A stretch of DNA of 64,000 nucleotides from the NCBI RefSeq assembly GCF_014648855.1, contig NZ_BMRX01000012.1:124001-188000 (forward strand), in the 5' to 3' direction. Made by a program: the position numbers and the translations under genes. Of this stretch, positions 52,971 through 62,030 are shown piece by piece. Each line of letters begins with the position of its first letter. Positions within the stretch are counted from its first letter, which is position 1. The DNA is from Streptomyces parvulus (GTDB lineage: Bacteria; Actinomycetota; Actinomycetes; Streptomycetales; Streptomycetaceae). The notes under the pieces were generated by a model. It ran no database searches. It was not told where the DNA came from and was given only the letters and a program-made list of their open reading frames with translations.

Positions 52971-53490
52971 GGCGACCCCGGCGGGGCAGGACACCTACGA
53001 GGGCGGCCTGCGCAGGGTCGCGCGGGTCGTGCTGCTCGACCCCGACGACCGCATCCTCCTGCTGCACGGCCACGAACCGGACGATCCGGCCGACGACTGG
53101 TGGTTCACGCCGGGCGGTGGCGTGGAGGGCGACGAGACCCGCGAGGAGGCCGCCCGGCGGGAGCTGCTGGAGGAGACCGGCATCACCGACGTCGAACTCG
53201 GCCCGGTGCTGTGGCGGCGCAGGTGCTCCTTCCCCTTCGCGGGCCGCCGCTGGGACCAGGACGAGTGGTACTACCTGGCCCGCACCGGGCGGAGGGCGGC
53301 CGGGACCGTGGGCGCCGGCCTGACCGAGCTGGAGCGGCGCAGCGTCGCGGGAGCGCGCTGGTGGACGTGTCGGGAACTGGCCGGGGCACGTGAGACGGTG
53401 TATCCGACCAGACTCGCCGGGTTGCTGCGCACGCTGCTCGACGAGGGTCCCCCGGCCGGGCCGGTGACCCTGGACACGGAAATCGTCTAG
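52960..53490 (+). CDS. NUDIX hydrolase
   Basis: A 176-residue pyrophosphohydrolase with a complete Nudix box, GX5EX7REUXEEXGU, in GVEGDETREEAARRELLEETG (20 of its residues in order). WWFTPGGG precedes it. The substrate (a nucleotide derivative or similar) is not predictable. It overlaps sipZ by 11 bp and begins the group NUDIX-DUF2469-yraN-comM-dprA. Confidence 0.9.
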   Translation: MGAEATPAGQDTYEGGLRRVARVVLLDPDDRILLLHGHEPDDPADDWWFTPGGGVEGDETREEAARRELLEETGITDVELGPVLWRRRCSFPFAGRRWDQDEWYYLARTGRRAAGTVGAGLTELERRSVAGARWWTCRELAGARETVYPTRLAGLLRTLLDEGPPAGPVTLDTEIV

Positions 53491-53547
53491 CGGCGCACGG
53501 CACTGGCGCACAATGGGGGGACCCGCACGGCTGAAGGGGAACATGCC

Positions 53548-53856
53548 ATGAGCGCCGAGGACCTCGAGAAGTACGAGACCGAGATGGAGCTCAAGCTCTA
53601 CCGGGAGTACCGCGATGTCGTCGGTCTGTTCAAATACGTGATCGAGACCGAGCGGCGTTTCTACCTCACCAACGACTACGAGATGCAGGTGCACTCGGTC
53701 CAGGGCGAGGTGTTCTTCGAGGTCTCCATGGCCGATGCCTGGGTGTGGGACATGTACCGGCCGGCTCGCTTCGTGAAGCAGGTGCGGGTGTTGACGTTCA
53801 AGGACGTGAACATCGAGGAGCTGAACAAGAGCGACCTGGAGCTTCCGGGCGGGTGA
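53548..53856 (+). CDS. DUF2469 protein
   Basis: A 102-residue acidic protein strongly conserved in actinobacteria (EDLEKYETEMELKLYREYRD, FVKQVRVLTFKDVNIEEL). No function is assigned. It lies between the signal-peptidase cluster and yraN as in mycobacteria. GGGGAA lies about 8 nt before the ATG. Confidence 0.92.
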   Translation: MSAEDLEKYETEMELKLYREYRDVVGLFKYVIETERRFYLTNDYEMQVHSVQGEVFFEVSMADAWVWDMYRPARFVKQVRVLTFKDVNIEELNKSDLELPGG

Positions 53857-53944
53857 CGGAGTTTTCCACAACCGGTGAGTAATGCACCGTGAGTGACGGC
53901 ATCGCTGCGTCTGCGTGATCGTTGGCGCCGGAGGTGGTGCCGAC

Positions 53945-54307
53945 ATGAACGCACGAGGTGCGATGGGCAGGTACGGCGAGACCCTCGCCGCCCGCAGGCT
54001 GACCGGAGCCGGCATGACGGTCCTGGAGCGAAACTGGCGCTGCGGCAGGACCGGTGAGATCGACATCGTGGCCCGGGACGGGGAGGTCCTGGTCGTCTGC
54101 GAGGTCAAGACCCGCAGGGGCGGCACGTTCGAGCATCCGATGGCCGCGGTGACCCCCGAGAAGGCGGACCGGCTGCGGCGGCTCGCCGAGCGCTGGATCC
54201 AGACCCACGGCGGAGCCCCGCCCGGCGGTGTGCGCATCGACCTCGTCGGCGTGCTCCTCCCGCAGCGCGGCGCCCCGGTGGTCGAGCACGCCCGGGGGGT
54301 GGCGTGA
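53945..54307 (+). CDS. UPF0102 (YraN) endonuclease-like protein
   Basis: A 120-residue restriction-nuclease-fold protein. The core E-D-E-K array is visible: GRYGETLA, GEIDIVARDG and CEVKTRRG. Family proteins are thought to act on DNA, often beside comM/dprA as here. ATG 53945 has GGAGG about 10 nt upstream. The stop overlaps the comM-like gene start. Confidence 0.92.
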   Translation: MNARGAMGRYGETLAARRLTGAGMTVLERNWRCGRTGEIDIVARDGEVLVVCEVKTRRGGTFEHPMAAVTPEKADRLRRLAERWIQTHGGAPPGGVRIDLVGVLLPQRGAPVVEHARGVA

Positions 54308-55932
54308 TGGGCTTCGCGCGCACGTGCTCCGTGGCGCTCGTCGGGGTCGAGGGCGTGGTGGTCGAGGTCCAGGCCGACCTCGAACCGGGCGTGGCCGCCT
54401 TCACGCTGGTGGGACTCCCCGACAAGAGCCTCACCGAGAGCCGGGACCGGGTGCGGGCGGCGGTGGTGAACTCGGGCGCCGAGTGGCCGCAGAAGAAGCT
54501 GACGGTGGGACTGAGCCCCGCGTCGGTGCCGAAGAGCGGCAGCGGCTTCGACCTGGCCGTCGCCGCGGCCGTCCTCGGTGCGGCGGAGCGGATCGACCCG
54601 AGGGTGCTGCCCGACATCGTCATGATCGGGGAGCTGGGCCTGGACGGTCGGGTGCGGCCGGTGCGCGGCATCCTGCCGGCGGTCCTGGCCGCGGCGGAGG
54701 CGGGCTACGAGCAGGTGGTCGTGCCCGAGTGCGCCGCGGCCGAGGCGTCCCTGGTGCCCGGGGTGTCGGTGCTCGGCGTGCGCAGTCTGCGCCAGCTGAT
54801 CGCCGTCCTCGCCGACGAACCGGTGCCGGAGGAGGAGCAGGACCAGCCGGGCCGGCCCGACCCGCTCCTGGCCGGCCTGCGCATGCCCGGCACGGGCGCC
54901 GCCACCGGCATGCACAGCACCGGCGCGGCCCAGCACGACCAGGGCCACGATCTCGCCGACGTGGTGGGCCAGGAGTCGGCGCGCACGGCGGTGGAGGTCG
55001 CCGCGGCCGGCGGCCACCACCTGTTCCTGGAGGGACCGCCCGGCGCCGGTAAGACCATGCTCGCCGAGCGGCTGCCCGCCATCCTGCCCCGGCTCACCCG
55101 GCCGGAGTCCCTGGAGGTCACGGCCGTGCACTCGGTCGCGGGCCTGCTGCCGCCCGGCAAGCCGCTGATCGACGTGGCCCCCTACTGCGCCCCGCACCAC
55201 TCCGCCACCATGCAGGCCCTCGTCGGGGGCGGCCCCGGCATCGCGCGGCCCGGCGCGGTCTCGCTGGCGCACCGGGGGGTCCTGTTTTTGGACGAGACCC
55301 CCGAGTTCGGCAGCCATGTGCTGGACGCCCTGCGGCAGCCGCTGGAGGCCGGGCACGTCGTCATCGCGCGCAGTGCGGGCGTGGTGCGCTTCCCGGCCCG
55401 GTTCCTGATGGTGCTCGCGGCCAACCCGTGCCCGTGCGGCCGCTTCTCGCAGCGGGAGGACCTGTGCGAGTGTCCGCCCTCGGCGGTCCGCCGGTACCAG
55501 GCCAGGCTCTCCGGACCGCTGCTCGACCGGGTCGACCTCCGCGTCGAGGTGGACCGGGTCACCCGCGGCCAGCTCACCGGGGGAGGGGCCCGCGGTGACG
55601 CCACCGCGACGGTCGCCGACCGGGTGGCGGCCGCGCGGGCCCGGGCGACCGCACGGCTCACCGGGACGCCGTGGCGGTCCAACAGCGAGGTGCCGGGCCG
55701 CGAGCTGCGCAGCCGTTGGCACGCGGCACCCGGCGCCCTGGACGAGGCCGAGCGCAGCCTGGAACGCGGTGTGCTCACCGCACGCGGCCTCGACCGCGTC
55801 CTCCGCGTCGCCTGGACCGTCGCCGACCTCGTCGGCCGCGACCGGCCCGACGCGAGGGACGTCGCCCTGGCGCTCCAGTTGCGCACCGGCGTGCCGCGAG
55901 GCGTTCCGATGGCTCTGGGAGCACTGACGTGA
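54307..55932 (+). CDS. ComM/YifB-family Mg-chelatase-like ATPase
   Basis: A 541-residue AAA+ protein. An N-terminal Lon-protease-like fold (1 to about 170) precedes Walker A EGPPGAGKTMLAERLP near residue 240 and FLDETPEFG (Walker B). ComM proteins branch-migrate joint molecules in natural transformation; in non-competent bacteria the role is unclear. A GTG at 54304 overlaps the yraN stop; ATG 54307 fits the family N-terminus (GFARTCSVALVGVEG). Coupled to dprA by a GTGA overlap. Confidence 0.93.
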   Translation: MGFARTCSVALVGVEGVVVEVQADLEPGVAAFTLVGLPDKSLTESRDRVRAAVVNSGAEWPQKKLTVGLSPASVPKSGSGFDLAVAAAVLGAAERIDPRVLPDIVMIGELGLDGRVRPVRGILPAVLAAAEAGYEQVVVPECAAAEASLVPGVSVLGVRSLRQLIAVLADEPVPEEEQDQPGRPDPLLAGLRMPGTGAATGMHSTGAAQHDQGHDLADVVGQESARTAVEVAAAGGHHLFLEGPPGAGKTMLAERLPAILPRLTRPESLEVTAVHSVAGLLPPGKPLIDVAPYCAPHHSATMQALVGGGPGIARPGAVSLAHRGVLFLDETPEFGSHVLDALRQPLEAGHVVIARSAGVVRFPARFLMVLAANPCPCGRFSQREDLCECPPSAVRRYQARLSGPLLDRVDLRVEVDRVTRGQLTGGGARGDATATVADRVAAARARATARLTGTPWRSNSEVPGRELRSRWHAAPGALDEAERSLERGVLTARGLDRVLRVAWTVADLVGRDRPDARDVALALQLRTGVPRGVPMALGALT

Positions 55933-57206
55933 GCGGGCGCGAGGCGGTGACGGGCGGCGGGGGCACGGGCCGGGACGGCGCGGGCGCAGGAGCGGGTGCG
56001 GACGGGCCGGGCGCCTCGGTGGACCCGGAGACCTCGCCTGCCGGACCGGACCGGGAGCACCCCGAGGACGCCGGTCTGCTCGGCCTGGTCTTCCTCACCC
56101 GTGTCATCGAACCCGGCGACGAGACCGGCGGGCGGTGGGTGCGTGAGCGCGGGGCCGCGGAGGTGGTGCGGCGGCTGCGCGAGGGCGCTCGTGCCCTGCC
56201 GGGGGTGAGCGCGAAACGCTGGGCGGGGCTGTGCGCCCGGGCGGCCGTCGCCGACCCCCGCCGGGACCTGGCCGTCGCCCGTGCCGCCGGAGTGCGGTTC
56301 GTGGCCCCGGGCACCGCCGAGTGGCCGGGCCAGCTCGACGACCTCGGGGACGCGAGGCCGCTCGGGCTCTGGGTGCGCGGCGGGCCGAGCCTGCGCATGT
56401 GGGCGCTGCGCTCGGTGGCCGTGGTCGGCGCCCGGGCCTGCACCGAGTACGGGGCCCACATGGCGACCACCCTCGCCGCCGGCCTCGCCGAGCGGGGCTG
56501 GGTCGTGGTGTCCGGCGGCGCCTACGGGGTCGACGGCGCCGCCCACCGGGGCGCCCTCGGGGCCGGGGGAGCCACCGCCGCCGTCCTCGCCTGCGGCGTC
56601 GACCGGCCCTACCCGCCCGGGCACACCGGCCTGATCAACAGGATCGCCGAGCAGGGGCTGGTCGTCGGCGAACTGCCACCCGGTGATCATCCGACACCGA
56701 GCAGGTTCATCCTGCGCAACCGCGTGATCGCCGCGCTGACCCGGGGCACCGTCGTCGTCGAGGCCGCATATCGCAGCGGTTCCCTGGTCACCGCCCGCGC
56801 CGCGCAGCGCCTGGGCCGGCACACCATGGGCGTGCCGGGGCCGGCCACCAGCGCGCTCTCCGCCGGCGTCCACGAACTGCTGCGCGGCGACGCCGTGCTC
56901 GTCGGTGACGCCGCCGAAGTCGTCGAACTGGTCGGGGACATGGGGGAGCTGTCCCCGGAGCGGCGCGGACCGGTCCTGCCCACCGACCTCCTGGAGTCCC
57001 GGACCCGTCACGTGCTGGCCGCCCTGCCCGCCCGGGGCACGGTCACGGCCACCGAGGCGGCACGCCGGGCGCAGACCACCGGGGACGACGCGATCGCGAG
57101 ACTGTACGAGCTTCGAGCACTTGGTTACGTCGAACGACACGGCGACGGCTGGAAGTTGACACGCCAGGCGATGATCTCGGTCCGCGGTGGCCGCGGCCCC
57201 TGTTGA
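55929..57206 (+). CDS. dprA: DNA-processing protein DprA
   Basis: A 425-residue Rossmann-fold protein that loads RecA onto single-stranded DNA. A disordered Gly/Glu-rich extension (1 to about 45) precedes a SAM-like helical region, then the DprA core: VAVVGARACTEYG, VSGGAYGVDGAAH, ACGVDRPYPPGH and FILRNRVIAALT. A winged helix closes the protein. No other competence genes are near. whiG follows directly at 57488 with no inserted elements between. Confidence 0.94.
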   Translation: MSGREAVTGGGGTGRDGAGAGAGADGPGASVDPETSPAGPDREHPEDAGLLGLVFLTRVIEPGDETGGRWVRERGAAEVVRRLREGARALPGVSAKRWAGLCARAAVADPRRDLAVARAAGVRFVAPGTAEWPGQLDDLGDARPLGLWVRGGPSLRMWALRSVAVVGARACTEYGAHMATTLAAGLAERGWVVVSGGAYGVDGAAHRGALGAGGATAAVLACGVDRPYPPGHTGLINRIAEQGLVVGELPPGDHPTPSRFILRNRVIAALTRGTVVVEAAYRSGSLVTARAAQRLGRHTMGVPGPATSALSAGVHELLRGDAVLVGDAAEVVELVGDMGELSPERRGPVLPTDLLESRTRHVLAALPARGTVTATEAARRAQTTGDDAIARLYELRALGYVERHGDGWKLTRQAMISVRGGRGPC

Positions 57207-57487
57207 CGCACCGTGTTCGGCCGTCCGGGGGAACCCCGACGCCCGTGGGAAATCGGGCAGTTGAGGTATTCGAGTGATGACGCAGAGCGATCATCGTCCC
57301 CCCTGTAGAGCGTTCAGCGGAACGTATCTGCGCACGGTGGCGACCCACTCCTTCGCACAACGCGACGGTCCAGTCACGCTACGCTCACGAGGACCATTCA
57401 AGGACGGCCGGCCACCGGTGACCATCCGGACACCGGACCGGCGGCCTCAGGCGCACCAGATCACGGCAGAACGGCACAAGGCGACGA

Positions 57488-58330
57488 ATGCCCCAGCACA
57501 CCTCCGGGTCCGACCGGGCGGCGGTCCCCCCGGCCGCCCGCGACGGCGGCAGCGTGCGACCGTCCGCCCCCTCGACGCTCGACGAGCTGTGGCGGTCGTA
57601 CAAGGCGACGGGGGACGAGCGGCTGCGGGAACAGCTGATCCTGCACTACTCGCCCCTGGTGAAGTACGTGGCGGGCCGGGTCAGCGTGGGGCTGCCGCCC
57701 AACGTCGAACAGGCCGACTTCGTCTCCTCCGGGGTGTTCGGGCTGATCGACGCCATCGAGAAGTTCGACGTCGACCGCGAGATCAAGTTCGAGACGTACG
57801 CGATCACCCGCATCCGCGGCGCGATGATCGACGAACTGCGGGCGCTGGACTGGATCCCCCGCTCCGTGCGCCAGAAGGCGCGCAACGTCGAGCGCGCCTA
57901 CGCCACCCTGGAGGCGCGCCTGCGCCGCACCCCCTCCGAGGGCGAGGTGGCCGCCGAGATGGGGATCGCGGTCGAGGACCTGCACGCGGTGTTCAGCCAG
58001 TTGTCGCTGGCCAACGTGGTCGCCCTGGAGGAGCTGCTGCACGCGGGCGGCGAGGGCGGCGACCGGCTCAGCCTCATGGACACCCTGGAGGACACCGCCG
58101 CCGACAACCCGGTGGAGGTCGCCGAGGACCGCGAACTGCGCCGGCTGCTGGCCCGGGCGATCAACACCCTTCCCGACCGGGAGAAGACCGTCGTCACGCT
58201 CTACTACTACGAAGGCCTCACCCTCGCCGAGATCGGCAACGTGCTGGGCGTGACCGAGAGCCGGGTCAGCCAGATCCACACGAAGTCGGTGCTGCAGCTG
58301 CGCGCCAAGCTGGCGGGATTCGGCCGCTGA
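57488..58330 (+). CDS. whiG: Sporulation sigma factor WhiG
   Basis: A 280-residue FliA-type sigma-28 family factor that starts sporulation in aerial hyphae. Regions 2-4 are all present: LVKYVAGRVS and FETYAITRIRGAMIDEL (region 2), TPSEGEVAAEMGI (region 3) and ADNPVEVAEDRELRRLL to SRVSQIHTKSV (region 4). Its targets include whiH and whiI, and RsiG with c-di-GMP acts as anti-sigma in known species. The 281-bp region upstream suggests an independent promoter. Confidence 0.97.
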   Translation: MPQHTSGSDRAAVPPAARDGGSVRPSAPSTLDELWRSYKATGDERLREQLILHYSPLVKYVAGRVSVGLPPNVEQADFVSSGVFGLIDAIEKFDVDREIKFETYAITRIRGAMIDELRALDWIPRSVRQKARNVERAYATLEARLRRTPSEGEVAAEMGIAVEDLHAVFSQLSLANVVALEELLHAGGEGGDRLSLMDTLEDTAADNPVEVAEDRELRRLLARAINTLPDREKTVVTLYYYEGLTLAEIGNVLGVTESRVSQIHTKSVLQLRAKLAGFGR

Positions 58331-58434
58331 CCTGGCCCTACGGGCCTCCGTGGTCCCCGATGCCGCCCCGCTCGGCGGGCTCCGGGCCGGGTGGCCGACT
58401 CCCGCGCGGGGGGCCGCGTCCGTAAAGTGGGGGC

Positions 58435-59016
58435 GTGCCAAGGATTCGAGCGGCCTCCGTGGCCGAGCACCGGTCGATGCAGCGTGCCGCCCTGCTGGAC
58501 GCGGCACGCTCCCTGCTGTCCGACGGCGGGACGGAGGCGCTGACCTTCCCCGCCCTCGCCGAACGGACGGGCCTGGCCCGGTCGTCGGTCTACGAGTACT
58601 TCCGGTCGCGTGCGGCCGTCGTCGAGGAGCTGTGCGCCGTCGACTTCCCGGTCTGGGCGGCCGAGGTGGAGGCGGCCATGGAGCGCGAGACGGCGCCCGA
58701 GGCCAAGGTCGAGGCCTACGTCCGCAAGCAGCTCGACCTGGTCGGGGACCGACGGCACCGGGCCGTCGTGGCCATCTCCGCCGGCGAACTGGACGACGGC
58801 GCCAGGGAGAAGATCCGGGCGGCGCACGGCGGACTCATCGCCATGATCGTCGAGGCGCTCGGGGAGATGGGGCACGGGCAGCCGAGGCTCGCCGCGATGC
58901 TGCTGCAGGGGGTCGTGGACGCGGCCGTGCGGCGGATCGAGCTGGGCGCCGCGGAGGAGCCCGGGGCCGTCACCGAGGCGGCGGTCTCCATGGCGCTGCG
59001 GGGAGTCCGCGGCTGA
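58435..59016 (+). CDS. TetR-family transcriptional regulator
   Basis: A 193-residue regulator. The N-terminal helix-turn-helix is RTGLARSSVYEYFRSRAAVV (residues about 43-62). The C-terminal ligand domain is variable, and no ligand can be named. GTG 58435 starts the protein 104 bp after whiG. The last seven codons lie in the first copy of a 42-bp tandem duplication. Confidence 0.9.
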   Translation: MPRIRAASVAEHRSMQRAALLDAARSLLSDGGTEALTFPALAERTGLARSSVYEYFRSRAAVVEELCAVDFPVWAAEVEAAMERETAPEAKVEAYVRKQLDLVGDRRHRAVVAISAGELDDGAREKIRAAHGGLIAMIVEALGEMGHGQPRLAAMLLQGVVDAAVRRIELGAAEEPGAVTEAAVSMALRGVRG

Positions 59017-59079
59017 CCTACGGCTGCTCTCCCGGCATTGCGGGGAGTCCGCGGCTGATCCACGACTGCTCTCCCGGCA
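58997..59079. repeat. 42-bp tandem duplication over the ends of two convergent genes
   Basis: Two 41-nt copies (58997-59037 and 59039-59079) differ at only a few positions and repeat with a 42-bp period. The first holds the stops of both the TetR gene and the M23 peptidase gene. The second adds 14 in-frame codons to the peptidase C-terminus (PGEQ occurs twice). Confidence 0.85.
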
Positions 59080-59707
59080 GGACGCCGGGGTGCTCGGCGG
59101 GCAGCGGCACCCCCAGGACCGGCAGCAGTCGCGACGGCCCGGAGTCCAGCAGCCAGGGCGGGAGCAGGGAGAGCGGGTCCAGATAGACCTCGCCCCGCCG
59201 CAGGCCCCAGTGCAGGCAGGACGCGCAGTGCGAGGCCGCCGGCGCGACCGCGCCCAGCACGTCGCCCGCCGCCACCTCGTCGCCCTCGGAGACCGAGGCC
59301 GCGACCGGCTCGTACGTGGTGCGCAGGGGCGGATCACCCGTGTCCGCGAGCTCGACCGAGACGACGCCCCGGCCCGCCACCCGCCCCGCGAAGGACACCC
59401 GCCCCGCCGCCACCGCCCGCACGGGAGCCCCGTCGGCCGCGGCGAGGTCCACACCCCGGTGACCGGGGCCGTAGGCATGGGCCGGGGGTTCCCACCCCCG
59501 CCGGACCGCCGGCCGGGTGCCCACCGGCCACCACCTGGCCACGGCCGGCACCGTCGGATCCGGACCCCGTCCCACGGCCACCGACGCCACCACGGGCACG
59601 GACCGCGCGGCGCCGGACGGTGCCGGGGCCAGGACGGCCGACAGCAGCACCACCCACGTACAGACACTCACCCATCGCCTCGCTCGCATGCGAGAACCGT
59701 CCCGCAC
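59018..59707 (-). CDS. Secreted M23-family (LytM-like) peptidase
   Basis: A 229-residue exported protein. A signal peptide (about 1-34, LSAVLAPAPSGAA) precedes an M23 domain with HRGVDLAA (first zinc His and Asp) and CLHWGLRRG, where the HXH motif reads CLH: the second His remains as zinc ligand, but the first, catalytic one is Cys. It may therefore bind but not cut peptidoglycan. GTG 59707 has GGAG upstream; ATG 59689 is an alternative. It diverges from rpsB. Confidence 0.82.
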   Translation of the reverse strand: MRDGSRMRARRWVSVCTWVVLLSAVLAPAPSGAARSVPVVASVAVGRGPDPTVPAVARWWPVGTRPAVRRGWEPPAHAYGPGHRGVDLAAADGAPVRAVAAGRVSFAGRVAGRGVVSVELADTGDPPLRTTYEPVAASVSEGDEVAAGDVLGAVAPAASHCASCLHWGLRRGEVYLDPLSLLPPWLLDSGPSRLLPVLGVPLPAEHPGVLPGEQSWISRGLPAMPGEQP

Positions 59708-59959
59708 GGCGGCGGACTCCGTGCGTGCCTGTGGACCGCCGCCCGGTTGTGGACAGCCGCGTCACCCGGTACCCCGCGGGTCCCGTACACTTCTGGTGGC
59801 GATCCGGGTCACCGGGTCGACTTCGCACGCCCCGACACGAGGCCTTCGCAGGCCCGTGTCAGCGCCCCTCGGTCCCTTGCGGCACGGCGCACAGCGGGCG
59901 TCAGGCGCGCAGGCCGTCCGGTCGGCGCGGCACAACCGAGAAAATCAAGGAGAACGGCC

Positions 59960-60883
59960 ATGGCCGTCGTCACGATGCGGGAGCTGCTGGAAAGCGGCGT
60001 CCACTTCGGTCACCAGACCCGTCGCTGGAACCCGAAGATGAAGCGCTTCATCTTCACCGAGCGCAACGGCATCTACATCATCGACCTGCTCCAGTCGCTG
60101 TCGTACATCGACCGCGCCTACGAGTTCGTCAAGGAGACCGTCGCCCACGGCGGCACGGTCATGTTCGTCGGCACGAAGAAGCAGGCGCAGGAGGCCATCG
60201 CCGAGCAGGCGACCCGCGTCGGCATGCCCTACGTGAACCAGCGCTGGCTGGGCGGCATGCTCACCAACTTCTCGACCGTCTACAAGCGCCTGCAGCGCCT
60301 GAAGGAGCTCGAGCAGATCGACTTCGAGGACGTGGCCGCCTCCGGCCTCACCAAGAAGGAGCTGCTCGTCCTCTCCCGCGAGAAGGCCAAGCTGGAGAAG
60401 ACCCTCGGCGGTATCCGCGAGATGTCCAAGGTGCCCAGCGCCGTCTGGATCGTGGACACCAAGAAGGAGCACATCGCGGTCGGTGAGGCCCGGAAGCTCA
60501 ACATCCCGGTCGTCGCCATCCTCGACACCAACTGCGACCCCGACGAGGTCGACTACAAGATCCCGGGCAACGACGACGCGATCCGCTCCGTCACCCTGCT
60601 CACCCGCGTGATCGCCGACGCCGTCGCCGAGGGCCTCATCGCCCGTTCCGGCGTCAACGCCGGTGCCAAGGGTGAGAAGGCCGCCGGCGAGCCGCTCGCC
60701 GAGTGGGAGCGCGACCTGCTCGAGGGCGAGAAGAAGGACGAGGCCGTCGAGGCCGCCGCCGAGGCGCCCGCCCCCGACGCCAAGGTCTCCGAGGCCGTCG
60801 AGGAGGCCGCCACCGAGGTGGCCGCCGACGCCGACGCCGACAAGCCCGCCGAGGCCCCGGCCGCGGACGCCGAGCAGGCCTGA
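59960..60883 (+). CDS. rpsB: Ribosomal protein S2
   Basis: A 307-residue small-subunit protein. The core is standard: MRELLESGVHFGHQTRRWNP, FVGTKKQAQ, RWLGGMLTNF. Actinobacterial S2 carries an Ala/Glu/Asp-rich tail of about 60 residues (here from 250). ATG 59960 has AAGGAG 7 nt upstream. It leads the rpsB-tsf unit. Confidence 0.97.
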   Translation: MAVVTMRELLESGVHFGHQTRRWNPKMKRFIFTERNGIYIIDLLQSLSYIDRAYEFVKETVAHGGTVMFVGTKKQAQEAIAEQATRVGMPYVNQRWLGGMLTNFSTVYKRLQRLKELEQIDFEDVAASGLTKKELLVLSREKAKLEKTLGGIREMSKVPSAVWIVDTKKEHIAVGEARKLNIPVVAILDTNCDPDEVDYKIPGNDDAIRSVTLLTRVIADAVAEGLIARSGVNAGAKGEKAAGEPLAEWERDLLEGEKKDEAVEAAAEAPAPDAKVSEAVEEAATEVAADADADKPAEAPAADAEQA

Positions 60884-60905
60884 CCCCTCACCACCTTCGG
60901 GTTCT

Positions 60906-60938
60906 GGACGGCGGGGGCCCACGAAGCCCCCGCCGTCC
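60906..60938 (+). terminator. Hairpin between rpsB and tsf
   Basis: A 13-bp perfect stem (60906-60918 with 60926-60938) with a 7-nt loop and no T-run, 23 nt after rpsB. It may attenuate rather than end transcription, allowing S2 and EF-Ts to be made in different amounts. Confidence 0.7.
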
Positions 60939-60978
60939 GGCCCGTAGATCTTCGGACTTCGAGAGAGATTCCTGAATC

Positions 60979-61824
60979 ATGGCGAACTACACCGCCGCCG
61001 ACGTCAAGAAGCTTCGTGAGCTCACCGGCGCCGGCATGATGGACTGCAAGAAGGCGCTGGACGAGGCCGAGGGCAACGTCGAGAAGGCCGTCGAGGCGCT
61101 CCGCATCAAGGGCCAGAAGGGCGTCGCCAAGCGCGAGGGCCGCTCCGCCGAGAACGGTGCCGTCGTCTCGATCATCGCCGACGACAACACCTCCGGTGTC
61201 CTGGTCGAGCTGAAGTGCGAGACGGACTTCGTCGCCAAGGGTGACAAGTTCCAGAACGTCGCCAAGGCCATCGCCGAGCACATCGCCAAGGCCGCCCCGG
61301 CGGACCTGGAGGCCCTGCTCGCCTCCGAGATCGAGGCCGGCAAGACCGTCCAGGCGTATGTGGACGAGGCCAACGCCAACCTCGGCGAGAAGATCGTCCT
61401 GGACCGCTTCGCGCAGTTCTCCGGCGGCTTCGTGACCGCGTACATGCACCGCACGATGCCCGACCTGCCCCCGCAGATCGGTGTCCTCGTCGAGCTGGAC
61501 AAGCAGACCGACGAGGCCGCTGCGATCGCCAAGGGCGTCGCCCAGCACATCGCCGCCTTCGCGCCGAAGTACCTCTCCAAGGAGGACGTCCCGGCCGAGG
61601 TCGTCGAGTCCGAGCGCCGCGTCGCCGAGGAGACCACCCGCGCCGAGGGCAAGCCCGAGGCCGCGCTGCCGAAGATCGTCGAGGGTCGCCTCAACGGCTT
61701 CTTCAAGGACGCGACCCTGCTGGGCCAGCCCTACGCCCTGGACAACAAGAAGTCCGTCCAGAAGGTGCTGGACGAGGCCGGTGTCACCCTGAAGCGCTTC
61801 TCGCGCATCAAGGTCGGCATCTGA
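60979..61824 (+). CDS. tsf: Elongation factor Ts
   Basis: A 281-residue nucleotide exchange factor for EF-Tu. The N-terminal UBA-like region (VKKLRELTGAGMMDCKKAL) and the TDF segment (CETDFVAKGDKF) are canonical. It follows rpsB after 95 bp. Confidence 0.97.
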   Translation: MANYTAADVKKLRELTGAGMMDCKKALDEAEGNVEKAVEALRIKGQKGVAKREGRSAENGAVVSIIADDNTSGVLVELKCETDFVAKGDKFQNVAKAIAEHIAKAAPADLEALLASEIEAGKTVQAYVDEANANLGEKIVLDRFAQFSGGFVTAYMHRTMPDLPPQIGVLVELDKQTDEAAAIAKGVAQHIAAFAPKYLSKEDVPAEVVESERRVAEETTRAEGKPEAALPKIVEGRLNGFFKDATLLGQPYALDNKKSVQKVLDEAGVTLKRFSRIKVGI

Positions 61825-62030
61825 GTCCGTACCGCGACGGACGCTCGACCCCGGTAGGGTCGACAGCAGTCGTCGGCGTCGTTCGCGCAGGCCGTGGCGC
61901 ACGCGCGCGTGGCGGCGGACGACAGCAGATCTGACGAGGAGGCCATTGCCGCGTATGGGATGCGAAACACGCCCCCACCGGCAGTGGCCTTCTTCGTGTG
62001 TGTGACCCACGTAAAAGAGGCGAGATCTCC

